Assembly (NCBI GenBank): GCA_018713805.1
Contig: DVOF01000209.1
Coordinates: 1-24,366, forward strand
Source: Candidatus Aphodoplasma excrementigallinarum
GTDB lineage: Bacteria > Bacillota > Clostridia > UBA1381 > UMGS1253
Length of the DNA: 24,366 bases
Direction of reading: 5' to 3'
Shown here: piece by piece, positions 6,138 to 13,724 of the stretch
Layout: each line of letters starts with the position of its first letter
Numbering within the stretch: the first letter of the stretch is position 1
The notes under the pieces: model-generated
What the model was told of the DNA's origin: nothing
The model's database searches: none
What the model saw: only the letters and a program-made list of their open reading frames with translations
Made by a program: the position numbers and the translations under genes

Positions 6138-7313
6138 TTATACCAGGTTATTGAGCGCCCGCACCACACTGCCGTTTGACGTGTAAACACGGGGGATCCG
6201 CTTGCCAATCAGGCAAACGATTTCGTAGTTGATGGTGCCCATATGATGCGCAAGCTCGTCCGCGCTGATACATGCGCCGCCGTCGCTTCCCATCACAGTA
6301 ACAATATCGTCTACTTCTATATTATCTGCATTTGTTGCATCAATCATACATTGGTCCATACAAATTCTTCCGACAACGGGAAGCCGCTTGCCGTGCCAGA
6401 GCATTTCCGCCTTGCCCGCCAGCAGGCGCGAATACCCGTCTGCATACCCGATCGGAATTGTGGCGATCGTCGCCGGCGGCGTGGTAATGTATTCCTTGCC
6501 GTAGCTTACGCCAATCGCTTCTTCAATCCGCTTGACCAGCGTCACCCGCGCTTTCAGGCTCATCGCGCTTTGCAGCTCGATCTTCCCCTCTGTGAGCGGG
6601 GACGGGTGCAGGCCGTACAGGATAACGCCCGGGCGCACCATGTCGAGCTGCATCTGGGGATAGAGGACAAGCGCCGCGCTGTTGCACACATGCCGCCGCC
6701 CAATCTGCACGCCGTCGCGCTGCAACCTGTCGCAGACAGCCATAAAGCGGTCAAACTGCATTTTCGTATAGGCATATTCGTCCTCATCCGCACACGAAAG
6801 GTGCGTAAAAATCCCGTCGATTTCCAAATTCGGAAGTGCGGCAATCCGTTTGATTTCCCGGACCGTCTCCGGCGCGTGCCGCTCGTCGCACAAAAACCCA
6901 ATCCGGCTCATGCCAGTGTCAAGCTTGATGTGCAGCTTTGCGTCTTTATTTTTTTTGACCGCCACGTTAGACAGCGCTTTTGCCATATCGTACGAAAAGA
7001 CTGTCGGCATCACGTCATAGTCGATCAAATCCTCACACAGGTCGCGGTTCGTATTGCCCAATATCAGCACCGGAACGTCGATCCCCCGGCTCCGGAGCTG
7101 TTTGGCCTCGTCGAGCATGGCGACTGCAAAGGCGTCGGCGCCGTTTTCCAGCAGCGTTTTCGCCACCTGCAAAAACCCATGCCCATATGCGTCCGCCTTG
7201 ACGACCGCCATGACAGCCGCCTCCGGCCGCGTCATGCGCCGGATATTCTGCATGTTCGACGCAATCGCATCCAAGCTCACCTGCGCCCATGCGCGCTGTG
7301 TGTAACTATCCAT
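6138..7313 (-). CDS. alr: Alanine racemase
   Basis: Alr interconverts L- and D-alanine with pyridoxal phosphate and feeds D-Ala-D-Ala synthesis for peptidoglycan. The 391-residue product has the normal two-domain form: a TIM-barrel N-domain with the cofactor lysine K39 in AVVKADAYGHG, and a C-terminal beta domain with the second catalytic residue Y271 in GVSYGKEY. Further family segments are LHIKLDTGMSRIGF, DMVRPGVILYGLHPS, IPIGYADGYSR and VVGRICMDQCMID. The ATG follows AGAGGG by about seven bases. It is 45 bp downstream of nnr and upstream of ndoAI-ndoA, the same neighbourhood as in Bacillus. Confidence 0.97.
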   Translation of the reverse strand: MDSYTQRAWAQVSLDAIASNMQNIRRMTRPEAAVMAVVKADAYGHGFLQVAKTLLENGADAFAVAMLDEAKQLRSRGIDVPVLILGNTNRDLCEDLIDYDVMPTVFSYDMAKALSNVAVKKNKDAKLHIKLDTGMSRIGFLCDERHAPETVREIKRIAALPNLEIDGIFTHLSCADEDEYAYTKMQFDRFMAVCDRLQRDGVQIGRRHVCNSAALVLYPQMQLDMVRPGVILYGLHPSPLTEGKIELQSAMSLKARVTLVKRIEEAIGVSYGKEYITTPPATIATIPIGYADGYSRLLAGKAEMLWHGKRLPVVGRICMDQCMIDATNADNIEVDDIVTVMGSDGGACISADELAHHMGTINYEIVCLIGKRIPRVYTSNGSVVRALNNLV

Positions 7314-7358
7314 TATAGTCCCTCTTTTATCGTAAATTATCAGCTTTTTTCAAAATGT

Positions 7359-8888
7359 TTATGCATGCTCTTCCTTGCAAAGGCGGAAGGCCTCCGGCAA
7401 AGACTCGGTCAGGTCGCCCGCCGTCATGGACTCGGTGCCAAACCGCCGCTGCGCGGCGTCGCCCGCCAATGCGTGCAGGTATACGGCACAGGCCGCCGCC
7501 TGGGTACAATCCGCAGCGCGGTACAGCAGCGCGCCCACCACGCCGGAGAGAACGTCGCCGCTCCCGGCCGTGGCCATCCCGGCATTCCCGGCGGAATTGT
7601 TTACATAACATTGCCCGCCCGCTACAACAGTATATGCGCCTTTTAATACAACGGTGACGTTTTGCTTCTGCGCAAACGCCTTTGCCGTTTCTATGGCGTG
7701 CGGCTCGACTTCCGCCGCCGTCGCGCCGACAAGGCGCGCCATCTCCGCATGGTGCGGCGTGACGACGACCTCGGCCTGTTTTTCTTGCAGCATTCCGATG
7801 TCCTGTGCCAGTGCATACAGGCCGTCCGCATCGATCACCACGCGCTTATTCAGTTTGAGTATCTCGCGCAAAAGCGTCACAATCGCGCCGCTCCGTCCAA
7901 TGCCCGGCCCAAACACGACTGTGTCGTAGCCTTGTGCAAACTGGATCAGCTCCGGCGCAGCCGCTTCGGACAAATGTCCCGCTTCGTCCTCGGGAAGCGG
8001 CAGCGTCATCGCCTCCGAAATCTTTTGCTGTACGATATCGTTGAGGCAGCGCGGCACGCCGACCGTCACGAGGCCCGCGCCGCTGCGCAGAGCCGAGCGC
8101 GCCGACATGCAGACTGCGCCGCCCATCCCCCTGCTTCCGCCGACCACAAGCACCTTCCCGCAGGTTCCCTTGTGGGCGTTTCGCGCGCGCAGCGGCAAAG
8201 CGGCACGCACAAACCCGCGCGTGATCGTTTCTCCGACGCCGCTTTTGCCGCTTACCTGCCGCGGAATTCCAATATCTTCCACAACCGTTTCCCCACAGTA
8301 GGAGGCCGCCGGGAACAGAAGCTGCGCCGGTTTATAGCCCGTGAAGGTCACCGTCTTGTCCGCGCGCACCGCATAGTCGCATACGCCCGTGTCCGCGCCG
8401 ACGCCGCTCGGCATATCGACGGCAATCACATATTTACCCGCCGCATTGATTTGTTCGGCAATCTGCCGGTCGCGCCCTGCCAGCTCACCGTGGAAACCGA
8501 ACCCGTAAAGCGCGTCCACCACCACGTCGCATTCCGCCAAACGCGCCGCAAACGTTTCCATGTCGCGGACTACCTCTATGCCAAGGCCGGACATGAGCGC
8601 ATAATTTTTCGCCGCGTCGCCCCTCAGCTGTGCCGGATCATCAAAAAAAGCGGCGCACACGCTGCCGCAACGGCCGTCAAGCAGCCTGGCAGCCGCGAAG
8701 CCGTCGCCGCCGTTGTTCCCTTTACCGCACACCACAAGCACATTGCCGCCGCAGCCGCCAAGCGCGCGCAAGACCTCCTTCTGTACCGCCATCGCCGCGT
8801 GCTCCATCAGGAGCAGGCCGTCAATGCCATAACCGGCAATCGTTTCCGTGTCAACCGCTTTCATCTGTTCCGCCGTGTATATCTTCAT
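7359..8888 (-). CDS. nnr: Bifunctional NAD(P)HX epimerase / ADP-dependent NAD(P)HX dehydratase
   Basis: This enzyme repairs hydrated NADH and NADPH: the N-terminal YjeF_N domain epimerises R- to S-NAD(P)HX, and the C-terminal carbohydrate-kinase-like domain dehydrates the S form using ADP. The 509-residue product has both. The epimerase half (about 1-215) shows GKGNNGGDGFAAARLLDG and VIAVDMPSGVGADTG. The dehydratase half (about 225-505) shows GKVLVVGGSRGMGGA, VFGPGIGR, VIDADGLYAL, VVVTPHHAEMARL and the C-terminal NNSAGNAGMATAGSGDVLSG. I chose ATG 8888 (MKIYTAEQM) because GGAAGG lies upstream at good spacing; an earlier in-frame start would overlap acpS. Only 7 bp separate it from acpS. Confidence 0.96.
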   Translation of the reverse strand: MKIYTAEQMKAVDTETIAGYGIDGLLLMEHAAMAVQKEVLRALGGCGGNVLVVCGKGNNGGDGFAAARLLDGRCGSVCAAFFDDPAQLRGDAAKNYALMSGLGIEVVRDMETFAARLAECDVVVDALYGFGFHGELAGRDRQIAEQINAAGKYVIAVDMPSGVGADTGVCDYAVRADKTVTFTGYKPAQLLFPAASYCGETVVEDIGIPRQVSGKSGVGETITRGFVRAALPLRARNAHKGTCGKVLVVGGSRGMGGAVCMSARSALRSGAGLVTVGVPRCLNDIVQQKISEAMTLPLPEDEAGHLSEAAAPELIQFAQGYDTVVFGPGIGRSGAIVTLLREILKLNKRVVIDADGLYALAQDIGMLQEKQAEVVVTPHHAEMARLVGATAAEVEPHAIETAKAFAQKQNVTVVLKGAYTVVAGGQCYVNNSAGNAGMATAGSGDVLSGVVGALLYRAADCTQAAACAVYLHALAGDAAQRRFGTESMTAGDLTESLPEAFRLCKEEHA

Positions 8889-8895
8889 ATCAAAT

Positions 8896-9264
8896 TCATC
8901 CTTCCAATACAACAAATGCGGACGCATACGCCTCCGTGTTGGTCAGCGACACCTGGATCCGCTTTGCGCCGCATGCCTGCGCCGCAGCAGCCGCCTTCCC
9001 GCTCAAACGGATGTAGGGCTTGCCCAGCGCGTCGCGCAGGACCGCGACCTCACAGAGCGCAAACCCGCGCACGCCCGTACCGAGCGCCTTTGAAAACGCT
9101 TCCTTTGCCGCAAAGTTATTCGCCGCGCCCGGCGCGGCATCCTTTTTCGTGCACAAAAACTCCCGTTCCTCCGCGCTGAAATATTTCTCCAAAAACCGCC
9201 CGTTTTCCAACGCTTTCCGGATTCTGCCGACCTCAACAAGGTCTGTCCCGATTCCAACGATCAT
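8896..9264 (-). CDS. acpS: Holo-[acyl-carrier-protein] synthase
   Basis: AcpS transfers 4'-phosphopantetheine from CoA to acyl carrier protein, activating fatty acid synthesis. The 122-residue product starts MIVGIGTDLVEVGRIRKALE, with the magnesium-binding D8, and has FAAKEAFSKALGTG with the second ligand E55. The C-terminal IQVSLTNTEAYASAFVV corresponds to the usual VSLSHT.. segment, with N in place of H. ATG 9264 is preferred to GTG 9273: AAGGA lies nine bases before the ATG but almost touches the GTG. It sits in a tight cluster with nnr and alr. Confidence 0.95.
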   Translation of the reverse strand: MIVGIGTDLVEVGRIRKALENGRFLEKYFSAEEREFLCTKKDAAPGAANNFAAKEAFSKALGTGVRGFALCEVAVLRDALGKPYIRLSGKAAAAAQACGAKRIQVSLTNTEAYASAFVVLEG

Positions 9265-9295
9265 CCGTTTCACGTCCTTATATCAACGATAGCGC

Positions 9296-9832
9296 CTATT
9301 GCCCGCGCACATGCACATTGCGCATGTTAAACCGCTTGATTGCCTCAATCATTCTCCCGGAAGGCTCAAAAAACAGCCGCACCTTATCCCCATTGAGCAG
9401 AAAATCCGCAAAATAGACTGCCTCGCTGTCCATCCGGCTCACCGTTTTGTAATAGTGTTTGATGCCGGAAACATTCAGATACTGCTCCTTGAACCGTTCG
9501 TCATAGGCAGGCGCACAGATTGTAAATTCCTTCGCCCGCACCGTCAGCAGATGCACGCGCCGCCGCTTGGAATAAATCGCGTCGATGTCGAGCTCCCCAT
9601 TTGTAAAAGTATACTCATATTCGATGTTCTGGCGGGACACAATAATATAAACGCCATACCAAACCGCCACAGCAAGGGCAAACCAGAGGAGGAACAACAT
9701 CTGTGGCGTTATCGTAACCAGGAATCCGAGGATAATGCATAAAACAACCGCCCCGATGATCGTTCCGAAAATTTTCAGCAGGTCTGTGCCGGTCCTTTTT
9801 CTTTTTACCATGTATTCGATAAACGTATCCAT
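9296..9832 (-). CDS. Small membrane protein, DUF6106-like
   Basis: Function unknown. The 178-residue product has a basic N-terminus (MDTFIEYMVKRKRTGTDLLK), two adjacent transmembrane segments (about 20-41 and 45-64), and a cytoplasmic domain of about 110 residues beginning IEYEYTFTNGELDID. The architecture and the EYEYTFTNGELDIDAI motif resemble a clostridial family I recall as DUF6106; the label is from memory. GGAGG lies seven bases before the ATG. It is the first gene of the unit ending in alr, 31 bp before acpS, and has its own promoter at 9867-9895. Confidence 0.75.
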   Translation of the reverse strand: MDTFIEYMVKRKRTGTDLLKIFGTIIGAVVLCIILGFLVTITPQMLFLLWFALAVAVWYGVYIIVSRQNIEYEYTFTNGELDIDAIYSKRRRVHLLTVRAKEFTICAPAYDERFKEQYLNVSGIKHYYKTVSRMDSEAVYFADFLLNGDKVRLFFEPSGRMIEAIKRFNMRNVHVRGQ

Positions 9833-9866
9833 CCCATGCCCTCCAAAGCCAACTCGATTATCTTTT

Positions 9867-9895
9867 ATTGTAACACAGAAAAATTTTAATTACAA
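9867..9895 (-). promoter_or_regulatory. Sigma-A type promoter for the acpS-nnr-alr unit
   Basis: Minus strand TTGTAA (9890-9895), 17-bp spacer, TACAAT (9867-9872). It lies 34 bp upstream of the small membrane protein and is back to back with the tRNA-Leu promoter, whose -35 box starts three bases away. Confidence 0.75.
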
Positions 9896-9898
9896 GGG

Positions 9899-9927
9899 TT
9901 GACAAACCCTGCAAAACCATGTATAAT
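9899..9927 (+). promoter_or_regulatory. Consensus promoter for tRNA-Leu
   Basis: Perfect TTGACA (9899-9904), 17-bp spacer, perfect TATAAT (9922-9927). It ends 14 bp before the first base of the tRNA, as expected for a strong stable-RNA promoter. Confidence 0.92.
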
Positions 9928-9941
9928 AAACTCCGTTGTTT

Positions 9942-10025
9942 GCGAGTGTGCTGGAATCGGCAGACAGGCACGTTTGAGGGGCGTGTGCTTATGGCGTATG
10001 GGTTCAAGTCCCATCACTCGCACCA
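9942..10025 (+). tRNA. tRNA-Leu (anticodon GAG)
   Basis: A full class II cloverleaf can be drawn. Acceptor GCGAGTG (9942-9948) pairs with CACTCGC (10015-10021). The D stem is CTG/CAG around GAATCGGCAGA. The anticodon stem is CACGT/GCGTG with loop TTGAGGG, so the anticodon GAG is at 9976-9978. A short variable arm (TGC/GCG) follows, then the T arm ATGGG-TTCAAGT-CCCAT. Discriminator A10022 is the base expected for leucine, and CCA is encoded. It reads CUC and CUU codons. Confidence 0.96.
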
Positions 10026-10026
10026 C

Positions 10027-10064
10027 GTCGGAACAAAGTTCGCTTTGCTCCGACTTATTTTTTT
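10027..10064 (+). terminator. Terminator after tRNA-Leu
   Basis: GTCGGAACAAAG and CTTTGCTCCGAC pair around a TTCG loop (12 pairs with one A-C mismatch), then TTATTTTTTT. It begins two bases after the encoded CCA. Confidence 0.85.
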
Positions 10065-10082
10065 GACAAAAATAAGTCGGAG
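10048..10082 (+). repeat. 15-bp perfect inverted repeat sharing an arm with the tRNA terminator
   Basis: CTCCGACTTATTTTT (10048-10062) and its exact complement (10068-10082) flank TTGAC. The left arm reuses the 3' arm and T run of the tRNA terminator, so the two hairpins are mutually exclusive. On the minus strand the 3' arm would likewise be followed by no long T run. Confidence 0.75.
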
Positions 10083-10304
10083 CTCGCAGCCGCTACCAAC
10101 TTTTCACGATATAGCGCCTTCGGCGCAGCTAAAATCCCCTTCCGCTACTGCACTTGCGGCTAAATCCTGTAAGAACACCCGCACCATAACGCTGAGACTT
10201 TGCTGCGGCATGGTTTCAGCGTTTTTTTGTTCTAAAGATTTCCCCTGCGATAAAATACTGTTTACAAAAATAAAAACAGTGGGCTTCCTTTTTTCTTTTT
10301 TATC
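10083..10304 (+). other. Noncoding hairpin-rich stretch between tRNA-Leu and moxR
   Basis: No convincing gene is seen. It has the small hairpin GCGCCTTCGGCGC (about 10107-10119), a CCGC..GCGG pair near 10142-10159, and a strong terminator at 10188-10228. The minus strand can be read as a 73-codon open frame, but it has no ribosome site and runs through the hairpins, so I take it as spurious. Confidence 0.55.
10188..10228 (+). terminator. Second terminator downstream of tRNA-Leu
   Basis: AACGCTGAGAC pairs with GTTTCAGCGTT (11 pairs, one G-U) around a 14-base loop, and seven T follow. It has no gene directly upstream. It may catch read-through from the tRNA or end a small RNA. Confidence 0.78.
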
Positions 10305-10333
10305 TGGACAACAAACGCGCTTCATGATATAGT
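10305..10333 (+). promoter_or_regulatory. Promoter for the moxR operon
   Basis: TGGACA (10305-10310), 17-bp spacer, TATAGT (10328-10333). The predicted start near 10340 leaves about 35 bases to the TTG start of moxR. Confidence 0.65.
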
Positions 10334-10374
10334 ATCCTTACTTGCATTACGATTTCCAGAAGGGGGCATTTGCT

Positions 10375-11334
10375 TTGGAAGCAGTCGCAAAGGAATTGAT
10401 GGAGCCGGTCCTCCGGCTAAAAGAAAACATTCAGAAGGTCATGGTCGGAAAGCAGGAGGTCATCGACCTCGTCCTGACTGCGCTTTTGGCGCGCGGGCAC
10501 GTGCTTTTGGAGGATGTGCCGGGCACCGGGAAGACCATGCTGGCAAAGTCGCTCGCGCGTTCGCTCGACGCGTCGTTCGCGCGGCTCCAGCTCACACCCG
10601 ACCTGCTGCCGTCCGACGTGACGGGCCTGAACTATTTTGACCAGAAGGAGGGCGGCTTTGTCTTTTCGCCCGGGCCGGTCTTTTGCAATATTTTGCTTGC
10701 AGACGAAATCAACCGCGCGACGCCGCGGACGCAGTCGAGCCTGCTCGAGTGCATGGAGGAGCAGCAGGTCACGGTCGACGGCGTGACCCGCCCGCTTGAG
10801 CGGCCGTTTTTTGTAATCGCAACGCAGAACCCGGTCGAAACAGCGGGTACGTTCCCCTTGCCGGAGGCACAGCTCGACCGCTTTCTGCTGAAAATCAACA
10901 TGGGGTTCCCGAACCGGGACGAGGAAGTGCAGATCATGCAGCGGTTTTTGGAATCCAGCCCATTGGGGACGCTTGCGCCCGTATGCAGCCGGGATACGGT
11001 TATCGCCATCCAGGACGCGGTCAAGCACATCTATATCCATCCGCTCCTGCAAACGTATATCGCCGACCTCGCCGCCACGTCGCGCAGCACGCCCGCTGTC
11101 GCGCTCGGCATCAGCCCGCGCGGAAGCCTTGCCATGCTCAACGCCTGCCGGGCCTATGCGCTTTTGCAGGGACGCGGCTACGTCGTGCCGGAGGACATCA
11201 AAACGCTGGCCGGCCCAGTATTTGCGCACCGTCTCGTGCTCAGCGGCGATACCGCAGCGGCAAGCACAGGGAGCGTCGTTGCGCAGATTCTCTCTTCCAC
11301 GGCGGTGCCGACGGAAGACTGGGACAAGAGATAG
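10375..11334 (+). CDS. MoxR-family AAA+ ATPase
   Basis: MoxR ATPases act as chaperones that help mature or activate partner complexes, usually encoded beside DUF58/VWA proteins. The 319-residue product has Walker A GTGKT (50-54), Walker B LLADEIN (D110, E111), the MoxR segments FARLQLTPDLLPSDVTG, FSPGPVF, ATQNPVETAGTFPLPEAQLD (sensor and arginine region) and a C-terminal lid with GISPRGSLAMLNACRAYALL. Start choice: TTG 10375 has GGGGG seven bases upstream. ATG 10399 with AAGGA is a second option. It heads a four-gene run and its stop is 13 bp before the DUF58 gene. Confidence 0.94.
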   Translation: MEAVAKELMEPVLRLKENIQKVMVGKQEVIDLVLTALLARGHVLLEDVPGTGKTMLAKSLARSLDASFARLQLTPDLLPSDVTGLNYFDQKEGGFVFSPGPVFCNILLADEINRATPRTQSSLLECMEEQQVTVDGVTRPLERPFFVIATQNPVETAGTFPLPEAQLDRFLLKINMGFPNRDEEVQIMQRFLESSPLGTLAPVCSRDTVIAIQDAVKHIYIHPLLQTYIADLAATSRSTPAVALGISPRGSLAMLNACRAYALLQGRGYVVPEDIKTLAGPVFAHRLVLSGDTAAASTGSVVAQILSSTAVPTEDWDKR

Positions 11335-11347
11335 GCGGGCGCAGATT

Positions 11348-12466
11348 ATGGAAATCATACTGATTATTATCGGAGCAGCCCTGCTCTACTGGCTGCAAAA
11401 CCGGATCTATAAAAAATATTGGGACCGCGGCCTGCGCGTCGACCTTCGCTTCGGGGAAGCCGCCTGTGTAGAAGGCGGGAAAAACCAGCTTGTTGAGGTC
11501 ATCACGAACCAGAAGTGGCTGCCGCTCCCGGTTGTGCGCGTCCGCTTCAAGAGTGGGAAGCACCTGCGGTTTCCGGGGCGCGAAAACGTCAGCACCTCTG
11601 ACGGGACGTACAAAAACGACATCTTTTCTACGATGTCGTACCAGCGCATCACCCGGACGATCGAATTTGATTGCCTGCGGCGCGGGCTGTACACCATTGA
11701 CACGGTAAACCTCGTATCCTACAACCTATTCATGTCCTCCCCCATTGTCCGGGACGTCCCCTGTGGGGCGTCGTTCCTTGCCTATCCGAAGGGGGTGGAC
11801 GTGTCGCGCCTGCGCGCACCGTTTAATAAAATGATGGGGAACATCCTCACGAAGCGGTTTTCTATGGAGGACCCGTTTGAATTCCGCGCGATCCGCGAGT
11901 ACAGCAAAACGGACCCCATGAAGAACATCAACTGGAAGGCCTCAGCAAAGACCGGCGCACTGAAGGTAAACGTACACAACTACACGAACCGGCAGGAAGT
12001 TTATCTGCTTCTCAACTTCCAGTCCGACACGACATTTGTAGATGAATCATTGTGCGAAGAAGCGATCCGGATTGCAGTCAGCCTCTCGGATATGTTTGTG
12101 CAAAACGGCGTCCCGGTCGGGCTTGTCAGCAACGGGACGGACGCCGTGTCGCACGAGCGGTGCCAGGTGGACTGCGGCTCCGGGCAGAGCCACGTCACCA
12201 CGATAAAAACCGCGCTGGCGCGGATTGCCTATGACGGCGATGTTGCCGATTTTGCCAATCTGATTGGTAACTTGGACGCAAAGGCCGGCAACGACACCGT
12301 GTTTATCCTGCTGTCGTCCTCGGTCAGCAAGCAGCTGCAGGCCGCATATGCACAGCTTTGCAAGGAGCGGGACGGCTGTCTTTGGATCGTTCCGTACAAG
12401 GCCGGAGCCAAAACGCTGCCGGAGCCGAATCCGGCCTACGACATACACGGCTGGGAGGTGGTATAG
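11348..12466 (+). CDS. DUF58 domain-containing protein
   Basis: DUF58 proteins accompany MoxR ATPases and carry a von Willebrand A-like fold. Their exact role is not settled, though cell-envelope functions are proposed. The 372-residue product has one N-terminal membrane segment (about 2-17, EIILIIIGAALLYWL), a beta-rich region with LPLPVVRVRF, and the DUF58 signature DPFEFRAIREYSKTDPMKNI (from D175) followed by NWKASAKTGALKVNV. The VWA-like half then runs to the C-terminus. The usual second membrane helix of larger relatives is not seen. The ATG follows a weak GGCGGG site. It ends one base before the next gene, so the operon is tight. Confidence 0.92.
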   Translation: MEIILIIIGAALLYWLQNRIYKKYWDRGLRVDLRFGEAACVEGGKNQLVEVITNQKWLPLPVVRVRFKSGKHLRFPGRENVSTSDGTYKNDIFSTMSYQRITRTIEFDCLRRGLYTIDTVNLVSYNLFMSSPIVRDVPCGASFLAYPKGVDVSRLRAPFNKMMGNILTKRFSMEDPFEFRAIREYSKTDPMKNINWKASAKTGALKVNVHNYTNRQEVYLLLNFQSDTTFVDESLCEEAIRIAVSLSDMFVQNGVPVGLVSNGTDAVSHERCQVDCGSGQSHVTTIKTALARIAYDGDVADFANLIGNLDAKAGNDTVFILLSSSVSKQLQAAYAQLCKERDGCLWIVPYKAGAKTLPEPNPAYDIHGWEVV

Positions 12467-12467
12467 G

Positions 12468-13712
12468 ATGGTGAAAGACCGCGGCCTTCTCAAAGTATAT
12501 ATTTTAAAAACGCTGGCCTACACGCTCCCTTACCACGCGATCGCGGCATTTTTGTTCTATGCGGTCGGGTCGGGGATGGAAGCCTGCCTGTACGCCTTTG
12601 TACTCGTGATTCCGGCGGCCCTGTGCCTGCTTACGCGGCTGAAGCTGCGCGGCTATGTTTGGTTTGTTCTTGCCCACGCCGCAATCCTTGCCCTCAGCCT
12701 GCTGGGCGGCGCAACGCCGACGGAAAAAACTATCTACGCCGCCCTGGTGTTGATCATGTGCGGCGATTCATTCCGGATTGCTTTCGGCAAAAAGGCGGAG
12801 TGGGAGCACCGCACATCCCGGCTGTGCGTACTCGTATTCGCCGCAGGATACGCCGCGGCCATCGCCTTTGGATACCCGGCCCTGCTGCCGCTCTACGTTG
12901 GGGAACTCGTCGCGTTTCTGGCGCTGTATTTTTTGGTGCAGGGCAGCTTTAAAACGTGGTATTTCGTACAAAACAGCAAAGAGATCGCCAACCTGCCCGC
13001 CGGGCAAATCCGGCGCGTCAGCACGCTGCTGCTGTTTGCGTTCGGGCTGTTGGCGGTTGGGGTGATGCTTTTGATGGCGCAGCTCCCGATCGACCTGCCG
13101 TGGGCGGACCTGGAAAACGCCCTGCGGCTTGCTGTACAGCTTATCTTTACGGCAATCGCGTGGATATACTCCCCGCTGACGGGGCAAACCGGCGATGCCG
13201 GGCAGACGCAGAGCAGCGATATAACTGCCGCGCTGCCGGACGCTCCCGCTTCGGCATCTGCGCTCGCACAGCTTTTGGAGCATATCTTCTATATTGTATT
13301 CCTCGCGCTTGCGATTGCAGCTGTTGTCGCTGTGCTCGTGTATCTGTTCTACCGCCTGCAAAAGCGGTTTGCAGAGCGGGGCCGCATGGAAACGGACATT
13401 GTGGAAACTGTTGAAACCGATGTGATTGAAAACGGGATTGGGCGCATGCGCGATGGGATCCGGCAGTTTTTCCGCCCGGAGTCCAACGCGCAGAAAGTGC
13501 GCCGCTCGTACAAAAAATATGTCAACCGCCGCCGGGGAAAGGGCGAAACAATCCCCCCTGCGGCCACCCCGGCTGAAATCAGCAAAAAAATCGGCACCTC
13601 CGGGACAGAGGCCGACGCGCAAATCCGCGCTGTTTACGAAAAGGCGCGCTACAGTGAAGAGCCAATCACGAAGGACGATCTGCTGACCATAAAACGCGAA
13701 CGGAAAAAGTAA
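12468..13712 (+). CDS. Multi-pass membrane protein with a DUF4129-like C-terminus
   Basis: The 414-residue product has about eight or nine transmembrane segments (roughly 13-33, 36-55, 60-77, 83-101, 113-131, 135-156, 180-203, 222-238 and 275-297) and a basic cytoplasmic tail. The tail ends with AQIRAVYEKARYSEEPITKD, which resembles the end of DUF4129 domains in the transglutaminase-like proteins that usually form the third gene of MoxR-DUF58 operons. The transglutaminase core (Cys-His-Asp) that normally lies between the membrane parts is absent: the segment between the last spans is only a short Gln/Ser/Ala linker. GGAGG lies nine bases before the ATG. The family assignment is an inference from position and tail. 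Confidence 0.78.
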   Translation: MVKDRGLLKVYILKTLAYTLPYHAIAAFLFYAVGSGMEACLYAFVLVIPAALCLLTRLKLRGYVWFVLAHAAILALSLLGGATPTEKTIYAALVLIMCGDSFRIAFGKKAEWEHRTSRLCVLVFAAGYAAAIAFGYPALLPLYVGELVAFLALYFLVQGSFKTWYFVQNSKEIANLPAGQIRRVSTLLLFAFGLLAVGVMLLMAQLPIDLPWADLENALRLAVQLIFTAIAWIYSPLTGQTGDAGQTQSSDITAALPDAPASASALAQLLEHIFYIVFLALAIAAVVAVLVYLFYRLQKRFAERGRMETDIVETVETDVIENGIGRMRDGIRQFFRPESNAQKVRRSYKKYVNRRRGKGETIPPAATPAEISKKIGTSGTEADAQIRAVYEKARYSEEPITKDDLLTIKRERKK

Positions 13713-13724
13713 GGAGTGTTTTCT

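Noticed and set aside
6243..9179. Long plus-strand open frames (467 and 505 codons) over alr, nnr and acpS
   Set aside because: The minus strand encodes three clear conserved enzymes in this stretch; the plus-strand products match nothing.
9942..10082. tRNA-Leu as an integration site for a mobile island
   Set aside because: No repeat of the tRNA 3' end and no integrase gene were found downstream in the window.
10104..10325. A 73-codon minus-strand open frame in the noncoding stretch after tRNA-Leu
   Set aside because: It has no ribosome site, passes through hairpins and a terminator, and reads like a chance frame of a repeat.
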